Source: an uncultured Collinsella sp.
Lineage (GTDB): Bacteria; Actinomycetota; Coriobacteriia; Coriobacteriales; Coriobacteriaceae
NCBI GenBank assembly: GCA_900541055.1
Contig: UQHZ01000001.1
Span: 62,001-126,000, forward strand
DNA: 64,000 nucleotides
Direction of reading: 5' to 3'
Position numbers and translations under genes: made by a program. Each line of letters starts with the position of its first letter. The first letter of the stretch is position 1. Under the pieces are notes generated by a model, which was not told the origin of the DNA, made no database searches, and saw nothing but the letters and a program-made list of their open reading frames with translations. Shown in pieces: positions 18,707 through 29,503 of the stretch.

Positions 18707-20521
18707 ATGTACTGTCGACTTCTTCTCAAATTAATCCTAAGAGACAAGGCCGTATGGATTTGTACGCTCGTTCTCGCTGCAGCCTTTTCCGTCCCCATTG
18801 CGTTCAATTCACCCATCTACGGGCCCTTCTTTATGAAACAGGGCATGCAGAGCTTTGTCGACGCATTCAATACGCGCGCGCCCCAGGCCAGCGGCACAGA
18901 CCTATCTCCAGAGCAGCAAAATGACGCGGAGCTTGCAAGATACGCGAACGCCGCCCTTGCCGCTCAAACCGACGCCGCCTTTCTCGATTCTGCCGAGAGC
19001 TACTACGCGCTCATGGGCGAGGGCTTCCAATCCGGGTCCATCGTGGGGGACCAGGAGACCAATGACGCAGAGCTCGCATATTGCCGCGCCCTGAGCAGCT
19101 CCGGCATCGCGGATATCCCGGCCTCCGCAAACGACCTGCCGTTCCTCTCCTTCCTGCCCTACGCCATTGCCCAGGCGCCGTCCTTCCTTCCCTTCATCCC
19201 CTTCCTTCTCTCGTCGATACTCGTGCTCGGCGCCACAAGGCCCGGGACCCTGGCGGCAAAGGCGCCCGTGCCCAAATTCCGGCGCCTTATCCAAACCGTG
19301 TTTTCGATAATTGGCGCGGGGACCGCGATGCTCCTCGCCGGCCTCGCACCCGGGGGCATTTACGCCTTGGCCCTAAACGGCTTCGGGCAGATCGGGTACC
19401 CGATCGCCTTCTTCCATGACGGCGCGCTCACCACCACGACCGCGGGAAACGTCTTCACGACCATACTTCTCGCGCTGCTTGCGGGCGGAACCTTGATATC
19501 CGTTTGCTCCGCCGTCCTATCGACCGCAACGAGGCGCGTCCTCGCGGGCCCCCTTACCTCCGCGCTGCTTGTCGCGGCCCCGGCATTCCCGTTACTGTCC
19601 GATTCGGCACTGGGGCATAACGCCGCGCTCGAGCTCCTGCCGCTGGCCGTGTTCTCGCCTATCGAGGCAACGGGTTACGTAGGATGCTTCCCGACAGAAT
19701 TCATTGGCTCCGGTTCGGGCGGCGCATCGATGCTTGCCGTGGCCCTGGCATACGTCGCGGTCCTTTTCGCGGTCGGCGCCGTTGCGACGCGTTCCCCCAA
19801 ACAGCCTGGACCCGCGAAAAAGCACCATGGGCTCGAGCTTCTGGACGCGAGCGTGGGATACGGAAGCGCGACGATACTTTCAATCGGGTCGCTTTTCCTG
19901 AGCCCGGGAACGGCGGCGGGCCTCGTTGCTCCCAACGGCTCGGGGAAAACCACCTTTCTTGAAGCGCTGTCGGGCCAATTTCCCACCCGCATCCGCTCGG
20001 GAAGCCTGGCGGCAGACGGAATCAGCCAACGTCGATCAGCCGAATTTGCAGAACTCGTCTACCTGAGCTCTTCAGGCGGCGCGGATCTCTATCCCACGCT
20101 ATCGGCCATCGAGCACCTTGCTTTCGTTAGGGAGGCGTGGAAATCGGCCGCCGACATCGACTCGCTCTGCGACTCCCTCGGAATCTCCCCATATCTCGAC
20201 AAGCCGACCCGTAAACTCTCGACAGGAATGAAGCAGCAGGTAAAGCTTGCCATGGCGATAGCGACCGATTGCCCGTACCTCATCCTCGATGAACCGCTGA
20301 ACGGCCTCGATCCGGGAAAGCGGAAAACCTCCTGCGACGCGATGCGCAGCGAGGTGGCGCGGGGACGCAGCGTGCTCATTTCGAGCCATCTGCTCGACGA
20401 CCTGGCAGACCTTACCAACTCGTTCTACTTCATCGAGGCCGGCACGCTCGTGGAAAAGATCAAGTCGTCCTCGCAGACGCTCAAGCAGGAATACCTCGAT
20501 ACATACGAGCGAGGTGAATGA
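18707..20521 (+). CDS. ABC permease-ATPase fusion protein
   Basis: 604 residues. The N-terminal ~360 form a permease: a first membrane segment at about 16-33, an extracytoplasmic loop, then four to five segments including LALNGFGQIGYPIAFF, the same motif as in both halves of the upstream permease. The C-terminal ~230 form an ATPase: Walker A APNGSGKTT, signature LSTGMKQQ, Walker B YLILDEP, SSHLLDD. With the upstream genes the cassette has three permease modules and two ATPases. The ATG at 18707 has a modest TAGGTG site. The stop lies directly before the small secreted protein. Confidence 0.88.
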   Translation: MYCRLLLKLILRDKAVWICTLVLAAAFSVPIAFNSPIYGPFFMKQGMQSFVDAFNTRAPQASGTDLSPEQQNDAELARYANAALAAQTDAAFLDSAESYYALMGEGFQSGSIVGDQETNDAELAYCRALSSSGIADIPASANDLPFLSFLPYAIAQAPSFLPFIPFLLSSILVLGATRPGTLAAKAPVPKFRRLIQTVFSIIGAGTAMLLAGLAPGGIYALALNGFGQIGYPIAFFHDGALTTTTAGNVFTTILLALLAGGTLISVCSAVLSTATRRVLAGPLTSALLVAAPAFPLLSDSALGHNAALELLPLAVFSPIEATGYVGCFPTEFIGSGSGGASMLAVALAYVAVLFAVGAVATRSPKQPGPAKKHHGLELLDASVGYGSATILSIGSLFLSPGTAAGLVAPNGSGKTTFLEALSGQFPTRIRSGSLAADGISQRRSAEFAELVYLSSSGGADLYPTLSAIEHLAFVREAWKSAADIDSLCDSLGISPYLDKPTRKLSTGMKQQVKLAMAIATDCPYLILDEPLNGLDPGKRKTSCDAMRSEVARGRSVLISSHLLDDLADLTNSFYFIEAGTLVEKIKSSSQTLKQEYLDTYERGE

Positions 20522-20522
20522 C

Positions 20523-20867
20523 ATGAAACTATTTGAACAGCTGAAGTCCAATGCGTCGCGCATGGCTGTCTACGTCATCCTCGTGGCAACGGCTTTATGC
20601 GGAATCGCGGCACCCGTCTATGCGCTCAACGGGGAGAAAGGCGATGTCGAACCCGCGTACATGGCTTCGACGGTTAAGGACCGGTACAAAGCCTTCTCTG
20701 GAGACACGTTTTACGTAGCAGAGTACGACACGACCTACCGTCAGCTTCGCTACAACAAGGGCTACGACTATCTAGGCGCAGAGGCAATCAGCTATACGTC
20801 GGGTTGGTACCGCTCCAACTATGGACACATAACCCAGTTCAAGTGTAACTACCGTGTGTACAACTAA
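20523..20867 (+). CDS. Small secreted Tyr-rich protein, bacteriocin-like candidate
   Basis: 114 residues. A Sec signal (hydrophobic MAVYVILVATALCGIAAP) has probable cleavage after VYA at about 34. The mature ~80 residues are unusually rich in Tyr, with a single Cys (QFKCNYR) and an end YRSNYGHITQFKCNYRVYN. Location directly after a permease-ATPase fusion recalls lactococcin 972-type clusters (peptide, large membrane protein, ATPase), but no diagnostic motif of that family was seen. The ATG at 20523 follows GAGGTGA, overlapping the fusion gene's end. Confidence 0.7.
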   Translation: MKLFEQLKSNASRMAVYVILVATALCGIAAPVYALNGEKGDVEPAYMASTVKDRYKAFSGDTFYVAEYDTTYRQLRYNKGYDYLGAEAISYTSGWYRSNYGHITQFKCNYRVYN

Positions 20868-20882
20868 AGCAACCGGCCGGGA

Positions 20883-20917
20883 CGAGGGGTGACGCAAAAG
20901 CGTCGCCCCTCGTTTTT
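20883..20917 (+). terminator. Terminator of the ABC/peptide cassette
   Basis: CGAGGGGTGACGC / GCGTCGCCCCTCG, 13 bp with one G-U pair, AAAA loop, followed by TTTTT. Confidence 0.9.
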
Positions 20918-20926
20918 AGCCATGTC

Positions 20927-20945
20927 AACTGAACCTAGTTCAGTT
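20927..20945. repeat. Palindrome beside the right direct repeat
   Basis: AACTGAAC / GTTCAGTT around CTA, a perfect 8-bp dyad ending 1 bp before the right 64-bp repeat. It could be a recombinase arm or core-type site. It is absent at the left end. Confidence 0.5.
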
Positions 20946-20946
20946 T

Positions 20947-21010
20947 GGTTGATTTCCGATCTCAGCCGAACACATTGAGCGGAAAGGCCGTTCCCGCAGT
21001 CAGTCGAACG
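20947..21010. repeat. 64-bp direct repeat, right end of accessory island
   Basis: Same orientation as 13735-13798, 62 of 64 bases identical. It follows the cassette terminator and precedes rpmE, so everything between the copies (about 7.1 kb) is accessory. Confidence 0.75.
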
Positions 21011-21041
21011 TCCCCGGGGCCCTTCTCAGGCCCCGGGGACG
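21009..21041. repeat. Strong 13-bp hairpin upstream of rpmE
   Basis: CGTCCCCGGGGCC / GGCCCCGGGGACG with a 7-nt loop. There is no T-run. It overlaps the end of the right direct repeat. The remaining 190 bp to rpmE show no gene. Confidence 0.6.
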
Positions 21042-21234
21042 GCATTTTCCCAGTTGAAGGAACGGTGGAGATGTGTTTCGATGGGTCAGATTCGTGTCGT
21101 TCCGAAAAGACCGTGAACCTTTTGTGGGACACGCGGCGCCGTGGTACCATAGCCGAGTTTGTTGTCTTGGTCGGAAACCAAGACGCCTTATGCGCTGATC
21201 GGTAACCAGCGCCTGACCAATAAGGAGTCCTACC

Positions 21235-21660
21235 ATGAAGCAGGGTATCCATCCCCAGTATGTCGAGTGCACGGTGACGTGCTCCTGCGGCAACACCTTC
21301 AAGACGCACGCTACCGTGTCCGAGATGAAGGTCGAGCTTTGCAACGAGTGCCACCCGTTCTACACCGGCCAGCAGAAGTTCGTCGACACCGGTGGACGCG
21401 TCCAGCGCTTCGCCGACAAGTTCGGTGGCGCCGCTGCCGCCCAGCTCAAGAAGGCTGAGGAGGCCAAGGCTGCCAAGGCCGCCAAGGCTGCTGAGGCCGA
21501 GGCCGCTCGCAAGGCCGCCGCTGAGGCTAAGGCTGCCGAGAAGGCTAAGCGTGCCGCTAAGTTCGCCGAGGAGGCTGCCAAGCAGGCCGCCGAGGCTCCC
21601 GCAGAGGCTCCCGTCGAGGAGGCCGCTGCCGAGGCCGAGACCACCGAGGCCGCTGAGTAA
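21235..21660 (+). CDS. rpmE: 50S ribosomal protein L31, zinc form, with Ala/Lys/Glu tail
   Basis: 141 residues. The first ~75 are L31 of the zinc-binding type (Cys16, Cys18, Cys36, Cys39; HPFYTG). The last ~65 are a low-complexity helix-forming tail of Ala, Lys and Glu, turning acidic at the end (AEAETTEAAE). L31 sits at the central protuberance and bridges the subunits. L31 is normally 65-90 residues; the tail is an extension of unknown role. The ATG follows AAGGAG. Confidence 0.93.
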   Translation: MKQGIHPQYVECTVTCSCGNTFKTHATVSEMKVELCNECHPFYTGQQKFVDTGGRVQRFADKFGGAAAAQLKKAEEAKAAKAAKAAEAEAARKAAAEAKAAEKAKRAAKFAEEAAKQAAEAPAEAPVEEAAAEAETTEAAE

Positions 21661-21695
21661 ATAGCTCGCCGCGGAATCGCTCGCATTCATGGCAT

Positions 21696-21737
21696 AAGGG
21701 CCGTGCATCCGTTTGGGTGCGCGGCCCTTTTCTTTTT
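21696..21737 (+). terminator. Terminator after rpmE
   Basis: AAGGGCCG ... CGGCCCTTTT with an inner GCATCC/GGGTGC stem and GTTT loop, followed by T-rich sequence. It shares the 18-mer GCATCCGTTTGGGTGCGC with the terminator at 26087-26115. Confidence 0.85.
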
Positions 21738-21740
21738 ATT

Positions 21741-21803
21741 GGTGCAGGCTAACCCGTTCCCATTGCACCAGATTGGTGCGAAGGGGACGGGTTGGTTTGC
21801 ACC
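21741..21803. repeat. Family C inverted repeat, copy 1
   Basis: 30-nt arms (GGTGCAGGCTAACCCGTTCC... and its partner ending GGTTTGCACC) around a 3-nt loop. 24 of 30 positions pair and several of the others are G-U. The core TGCACCA-nnn-TGGTGC is shared with 56640-56686. It lies in the 346-bp gap 21661-22006, which has no gene. Confidence 0.7.
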
Positions 21804-21836
21804 AAATGGCAGAGTGACGGCGTTTTCCCAGATAAA

Positions 21837-21871
21837 ACCTGCCAAAATAAACCAGTCCCTTTTTGGCAGGT
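21837..21871. repeat. Family D inverted repeat, copy 1
   Basis: ACCTGCCAAAA / TTTTGGCAGGT, 11-bp perfect arms with a 13-nt interior TAAACCAGTCCCT. It closely matches 34022-34059, interior included. Confidence 0.7.
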
Positions 21872-22006
21872 CGGTCGGGTCGTAGTTATTACGTGGCGGT
21901 CGAGCTCGACCGTATAGGCCGCGCCTTGTTTGGCTAAAGTACAATCATCTGTGTTTAACTCGCCCGCAGCTGCACGGCGTGGGCGATGGCCAAAAAGGAA
22001 AACCAC

Positions 22007-24813
<2,807 letters not shown>

Positions 24814-24814
<1 letters not shown>

Positions 24815-25962
24815 TGGCTGAGGCTTTAGAGGTAACGCCCGCCGAGCTGGACGCGTTTGCGGACCGGCTCGGCGAGGTCGAGTCGTATCTCCATTTGGAC
24901 GAAAAGCGCACGCGCGTGACCGAGCTCGAGGCCAAAAGTGTTGCCCCTGGCTTTTGGGATGACGCCGACGCCGCCCGTGCCACCATGGAGGAGATCGCGC
25001 GTACCAAGGAAGATATCGCTGCCGTGGACACCGCGCGTGGCGAGCTTTCCGATGCCCGCGCCGCGCTGGAGCTTGCCGAGGAAATGGGGGATGACCCCGA
25101 CGCCGTCGCCCTTCGCGAGGAGGCTGCAGCCACGGCTGAGCGCCTGGCCCGTGCCATCGATGAGCTTGAGCTTTCGAGCTGGTTTACCGGTGAGTTCGAT
25201 CACGGCGATGCCATTGTGACCATCAAGCCCGGACAGGGTGGTCTGGAGGCCCAGGACTGGACCTTCATGCTCTTTAAGATGTACATGAAGTACTGCCAGC
25301 GTCGCGGCTGGAAGGTCACCATTAACGACTGTCCCGCGGCCGAGGTCATCGGCATCGACCGCGCGACCTTTACCGTCGAGGGCAAGGACGCATTTGGCAT
25401 GCTGCGCGCCGAGGCCGGCGTTCACCGCTTGGTTCGCATTAGCCCCACCGACGACAAGAAGCGCCGCCAGACCACGTTTGCCGGCGTCGAGGTCATCCCC
25501 GTGCTACCCGATGATATCGACATCGAAATCAGTCCCGATGACATCCGCGTGGACGTGTACCACGCGAGCGGCCCGGGCGGTCAGGGCGTCAACACCACCG
25601 ACTCCGCCGTGCGCGTGACGCATTTCCCCAGCGGCATTGTGGTTACCTGCCAAAACGAGCGCAGCCAGATCCAGAACAAGGCCGCGTGCATGCAGATCCT
25701 CAAGGCTCGCCTGTACGAGATTGAGCTCGAGAAGCGCGCCGAGGCCCTGGATGAGATTCGCGGACCCAAGACCACGATCGGTTTTGGCAACCAGATTCGC
25801 AGCTACGTGCTCTACCCGTATCAGATGGTTAAGGACCTACGCACGGGCGTGGAGACCAGCAACGTCGAGGCAGTTCTTGACGATGGCGACCTGGACCCGT
25901 TTGTTATTGGCTACCATCGCTGGGCCACCGGCAACGCCGATGCAGAAGGCTCGGAGGTCTAA
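24814..25962 (+). CDS. prfB: Peptide chain release factor 2
   Basis: 382 residues. The GGQ loop GPGGQGVNTTDSAVR is intact, so peptidyl-tRNA hydrolysis is expected. The stop-codon recognition tripeptide, Ser-Pro-Phe in Escherichia coli RF2, reads SPT (RISPTDDKKRRQTTF). The gene is one uninterrupted frame with no internal UGA, so the programmed frameshift that autoregulates many prfB genes is absent. The start overlaps the secA stop by one base. Confidence 0.95.
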
Positions 25963-26086
25963 AACATCGGGCGGCTTCAAGCCGATGCTAAGCCCAACGG
26001 TTGGACGGGTTTGTATCCAGAATAAACCCTGCGCAGGGGTGGTTTTTGTTCGGCGAATCGTTAGAATCGAATACAAGAAGAAGTTC

Positions 26087-26115
26087 AAAGCGCATCCGTT
26101 TGGGTGCGCTTTTTT
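26087..26115 (+). terminator. Terminator between prfB and the YitT gene
   Basis: AAAGCGCATCC / GGGTGCGCTTT with GTTT loop and T-run. The T-run touches the GAGGGAGG ribosome site of the next gene, leaving no room for a separate promoter downstream of it, so attenuation is possible. Confidence 0.8.
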
Positions 26116-26127
26116 GAGGGAGGCAGC

Positions 26128-27018
26128 ATGGCATATCGTCTGGACATCAAGCGCATTCTTTCGATGAACTTCTTTCACGACCTGCCCCAGATCATGTTGG
26201 GGTGCGCTCTGGCCGCCATCGCGACCGACCTGTTTTTGATTCCCAACGGTCTTGCCGCCGGTGGCGTTACGGGCCTTGCGACTATTATCCAGGCGGTCGG
26301 CGCGGCGCGAGGCGTGTCGCTTCCCGTCGGTATCCAGACCATCGTGATGAATGCCTTGCTGCTGCTGGTCGTTATGCGCGAGGGCGGCATGTTCTACGTG
26401 GTGCAGACCGCGACGGGCTTTGTGCTGCTGGGCTTCTTTACCGATCTGTTCGCCCCGTTTGTAGCACCTCTGGCGGATGCGGACCTGATGCTTCCCGCTA
26501 TGTGGGGCGGCATTATTACGGGCATCGGTTACGGCATGGTGTTGCGCGCCGGCGCCAACACCGGCGGCTCGGACACGATTGGCCAAATCATCTCGCGTAA
26601 CACCTCGCTGCCGGTGGGCTCGACCGTCATGGCGATCGATGTTGCCGTATGCGCGCTGTCGGCTCCGGTCTTTTCAATCGAAAACGCACTATATGCAGGC
26701 CTTTCGATGGTCATTAGCGGCTACGTGATCGATGCCGTGGTCGATGGTGGCAACAAGCGCCGTATGGTACTCATCATCTCGGACAAGTTCCCTGATATCG
26801 CTGCCGATATCATGTATGGCCTGGGTCGTGGTTGTACCAAGTTTAAGGCGACTGGCATGTATTCGGGTGCCGAGAAGCCGGTGATTATGGTCATCGTGAG
26901 CCGTCGAGAGCTCAATACCCTCAAGACGATCGTGCGCGAGCGCGATCCTCACGCCATTGTGACGGTCGCTGACGTTACGGAAGCCTTCGGCGAGGGATTC
27001 AAGGACATTAGCGCGTAG
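26128..27018 (+). CDS. YitT family membrane protein (DUF2179 C-terminus)
   Basis: 296 residues. The N-terminal ~200 have five hydrophobic segments (IMLGCALAAIATDLFLIPNG; TIVMNALLLLVV; and others) with GVTGLATI and ANTGGSDTIGQI, typical of YitT/YqfU proteins. The C-terminal ~90 form a DUF2179 domain (RMVLIISDKFPDIA; ERDPHAIVTVADVTEAFGEGF), likely a cytoplasmic sensor. Substrate unknown. The ATG at 26128 follows GAGGGAGG. The gene lies directly behind a terminator. Confidence 0.85.
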   Translation: MAYRLDIKRILSMNFFHDLPQIMLGCALAAIATDLFLIPNGLAAGGVTGLATIIQAVGAARGVSLPVGIQTIVMNALLLLVVMREGGMFYVVQTATGFVLLGFFTDLFAPFVAPLADADLMLPAMWGGIITGIGYGMVLRAGANTGGSDTIGQIISRNTSLPVGSTVMAIDVAVCALSAPVFSIENALYAGLSMVISGYVIDAVVDGGNKRRMVLIISDKFPDIAADIMYGLGRGCTKFKATGMYSGAEKPVIMVIVSRRELNTLKTIVRERDPHAIVTVADVTEAFGEGFKDISA

Positions 27019-27225
27019 AGTCGACCGCGTTCCATCCAAAAGACGTTCACATTGATAAACCGTTTCATCAGCGGTTCTGCCTGCTAAATTGTTCAAATAA
27101 TGATAAAAACTCTGGTAAAGCCATCAGTTTCCAGCATAATGAATGACGTACGTGCATTGCGGCTGTGTTGGGATTACCTTCGGTGCCGTGCGCATTTTGT
27201 CTAATGAGGATGAAAGGAAGGCACA

Positions 27226-28056
27226 ATGAGCGACGAAGAGCTCAAAAAGGTTGCCAACGAGGTAAGGAAGGGCATCGTCACCGGCGTGCACGCTGCCAAG
27301 TCCGGCCATCCGGGCGGTTCGCTCGGCGCTGCCGACATCATGACCTATCTGTACTTTGAGGAAATGAACGTCGACCCGGCCGATCCCCGCAAGGCCGATC
27401 GCGATCGCTTCGTGCTTTCCAAGGGTCACTGCGCGCCTGGTCTGTACGCCGTGCTCGCCGAGCGCGGGTTCTTTCCCAAGGAGGACCTCGAGACGCTGCG
27501 CCATATCGGCAGCCACCTGCAGGGCCATCCCAACATGAACGACACCCCGGGCGTTGATATGTCCACCGGCTCGCTGGGCCAGGGTATCTCCGCCGCCGTG
27601 GGTATGGCCGTTGCCGCCAAGCACTGGGGCGATACTTACCGCACGTACGCCCTGCTGGGCGATGGCGAGAGCGAGGAGGGCCAGGTCTGGGAGGCCGCCA
27701 TGTTTGCCGGCAACCAGCAGCTCGATAACCTCTGCGTGATCGTCGACCACAACGGCCTGCAGATCGACGGCCCCGTCGAGGAGGTCAACGACCCCATGCC
27801 GCTCGCCGACAAGTTCCGCGCGTTCAAGTTCCACGTGGTGGAGCTCGCCGACGGCAACGACTTCGACCAGATCCGCGCCGCCTTTGCCGAGGCTCGCGCC
27901 ACCAAGGGGCAGCCGACCGCCATTATCGCCGAGACCCTGAAGGGCAAGGGCGTGTCCTTTATGGAGAACCAGGTTGGTTGGCACGGCAAGGCCCCCAACG
28001 ATGAACAGTTTGAGCAGGCCATGGCAGAGCTCACGGCCGCCGGAGAGGAGCTCTAG
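27226..28056 (+). CDS. Transketolase, N-terminal subunit
   Basis: 276 residues carrying the thiamine-diphosphate half: AAKSGHPGGSLGAADIMTYLYF, STGSLGQGIS and GDGESEEGQVWEAAMFAG...DHNG. It pairs with the next gene to form one active enzyme of the non-oxidative pentose phosphate pathway. The ATG follows AAAGGAAGG. The 207-bp upstream gap is A/T-rich, but no promoter could be assigned with confidence. Confidence 0.94.
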   Translation: MSDEELKKVANEVRKGIVTGVHAAKSGHPGGSLGAADIMTYLYFEEMNVDPADPRKADRDRFVLSKGHCAPGLYAVLAERGFFPKEDLETLRHIGSHLQGHPNMNDTPGVDMSTGSLGQGISAAVGMAVAAKHWGDTYRTYALLGDGESEEGQVWEAAMFAGNQQLDNLCVIVDHNGLQIDGPVEEVNDPMPLADKFRAFKFHVVELADGNDFDQIRAAFAEARATKGQPTAIIAETLKGKGVSFMENQVGWHGKAPNDEQFEQAMAELTAAGEEL

Positions 28057-28057
28057 G

Positions 28058-28999
28058 ATGGCAGACGTCAAAAAAATCGCCACGCGCGTAAGCTACGGCG
28101 AGGCCCTCGTCGAGCTCGCCAACGAGCACGATGACTTTGTGGTCCTCGACGCCGACCTGGCCGCCGCCACGCAGACCGGCAAGTTCAAGGCCGCCTGCCC
28201 CGATCGTTTCTTCGATGTGGGCATTGCCGAGAGTAACCTGATGGGCGTCGCCGCCGGTATCGCGACCACCGGCCGCGTTGCCTTCGCGAGCACCTTTGCC
28301 ATGTTCGCCGCCGGCCGCGCTTTTGAGCAGGTCCGTAACTCCATCGGCTACCCGCACCTCAACGTTAAGATTGGTGCCACGCACGCCGGTATCTCGGTGG
28401 GCGAGGACGGCGCCACGCACCAGTGCTGCGAGGATATCGCCCTCATGCGCGTCATCCCTGGCATGACTGTGATCGTTCCTGCCGACGACGTCGAGGCCCG
28501 CGCGGTGACGCGCGCCGCCTACGAGTGCGACGGTCCGGTGTACATGCGCTTCGCCCGTTTGGCCTCGCCGGTTATCAACGACCCCGAGACCTACAACTTC
28601 GAGTTGGGTAAGGGTATTGTCATGCGCGAGGGCGCCGATGTGACCATCATCGCCTGTGGCCTGATGGTCGGCGAGGCTCTCGAGGCCGCCGAGCAGCTCG
28701 CTGCCGAGGGCATCGACGCCGAGGTCATCAACATGCACACCATCAAGCCCATCGATGCCGACCTGATCGTCAAGAGCGCCACCAAGACCGGCCACGTCGT
28801 GACCGTCGAGGAGCACTCTGTGATCGGTGGCCTGGGCAGCGCCGTTGCCGACGTCCTGTGCGAGCAGTGCCCGACGCCGCTCAAGAAGATCGGCGTCAAC
28901 GACACCTTCGGTGAGTCCGGCCCGGGCGCCGAGCTCCTGCACAAGTACGGCCTGGACGCCGCCAACATCGTGGCGACCACCAAAGAGTTCTTGGGCTAA
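28058..28999 (+). CDS. Transketolase, C-terminal subunit
   Basis: 313 residues with the pyrimidine-binding and C-terminal domains (FFDVGIAESNLMGVAAGIA; YMRFAR; VEEHSVIGGLGSAVAD). It starts 1 bp after the N-terminal subunit's stop with its own GAGAGGAG site. It forms a heterotetramer with the first subunit; neither is active alone in known split transketolases. Confidence 0.94.
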   Translation: MADVKKIATRVSYGEALVELANEHDDFVVLDADLAAATQTGKFKAACPDRFFDVGIAESNLMGVAAGIATTGRVAFASTFAMFAAGRAFEQVRNSIGYPHLNVKIGATHAGISVGEDGATHQCCEDIALMRVIPGMTVIVPADDVEARAVTRAAYECDGPVYMRFARLASPVINDPETYNFELGKGIVMREGADVTIIACGLMVGEALEAAEQLAAEGIDAEVINMHTIKPIDADLIVKSATKTGHVVTVEEHSVIGGLGSAVADVLCEQCPTPLKKIGVNDTFGESGPGAELLHKYGLDAANIVATTKEFLG

Positions 29000-29047
29000 A
29001 GCAAGACGGATTTCAAGGACTGCTTCGCCAGTACTATGGAAACCCGG

Positions 29048-29079
29048 CAGGGGCGCTCTCTTGGAGAGCGCCCCTGTTT
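29048..29079 (+). terminator. Terminator after transketolase
   Basis: CAGGGGCGCTCT / AGAGCGCCCCTG, 12-bp perfect stem with CTTGG loop, then TTTC. Confidence 0.75.
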
Positions 29080-29080
29080 C

Positions 29081-29147
29081 AGTTGCGGTGAAATAGGGAC
29101 TGATTAGACCTTTTAACTGGTAAAACAGTCCCTATTTCACCGCAACT
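29081..29147. repeat. Family B inverted repeat, copy 1
   Basis: 22-bp perfect arms: AGTTGCGGTGAAATAGGGAC plus TG at 29081-29102 and its complement at 29126-29147, with a 23-nt interior. Copies 2 and 3 lie at 42997 and 57046 with the same 23-nt interior length but unrelated interior sequence. Confidence 0.85.
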
Positions 29148-29276
29148 TATGAAGACGCCCCTCAAGCACGGTCCCATCAGGGAAAAGGGCATATATCGGC
29201 AAAGTGCAATTCAGACCCTTCCAACTTTGTATATGCAGCACTTCAAGATAAACGCAGCGACCCCTTAGTTACCGCA

Positions 29277-29399
29277 GGCCGGGTACAGGGTTACTCTCCA
29301 AATCTTTCCGCAGGACGGAGGAGCCCCCGCAGCGCGAAGCGCGCAGCGGGGGCTCCGACATGTCCGAGGACGATTTGGAGAGTAACCCTGTACCCGGCC
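29277..29399. repeat. 123-nt palindrome with 28-bp perfect arms
   Basis: 29277-29304 (GGCCGGGTACAGGGTTACTC and eight more bases) is exactly complementary to 29372-29399. The 67-nt interior folds further (GAGCCCCCGC / GCGGGGGCTC around GCGC-GAA-GCGC). It sits mid-gap between transketolase and ftsE. In the 504-bp gap 29000-29503 nothing else gene-like is seen; 29148-29276 is featureless. Confidence 0.8.
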
Positions 29400-29503
29400 G
29401 ACGGGATCCCTAAGCCCGCCATGCTTCTTATGTGCAGCAAAGCTAATGCTGCTAAAATACAAAGCGCTCATGTAGTTTAAACGCACGACGATAAGGAGCA
29501 CCA

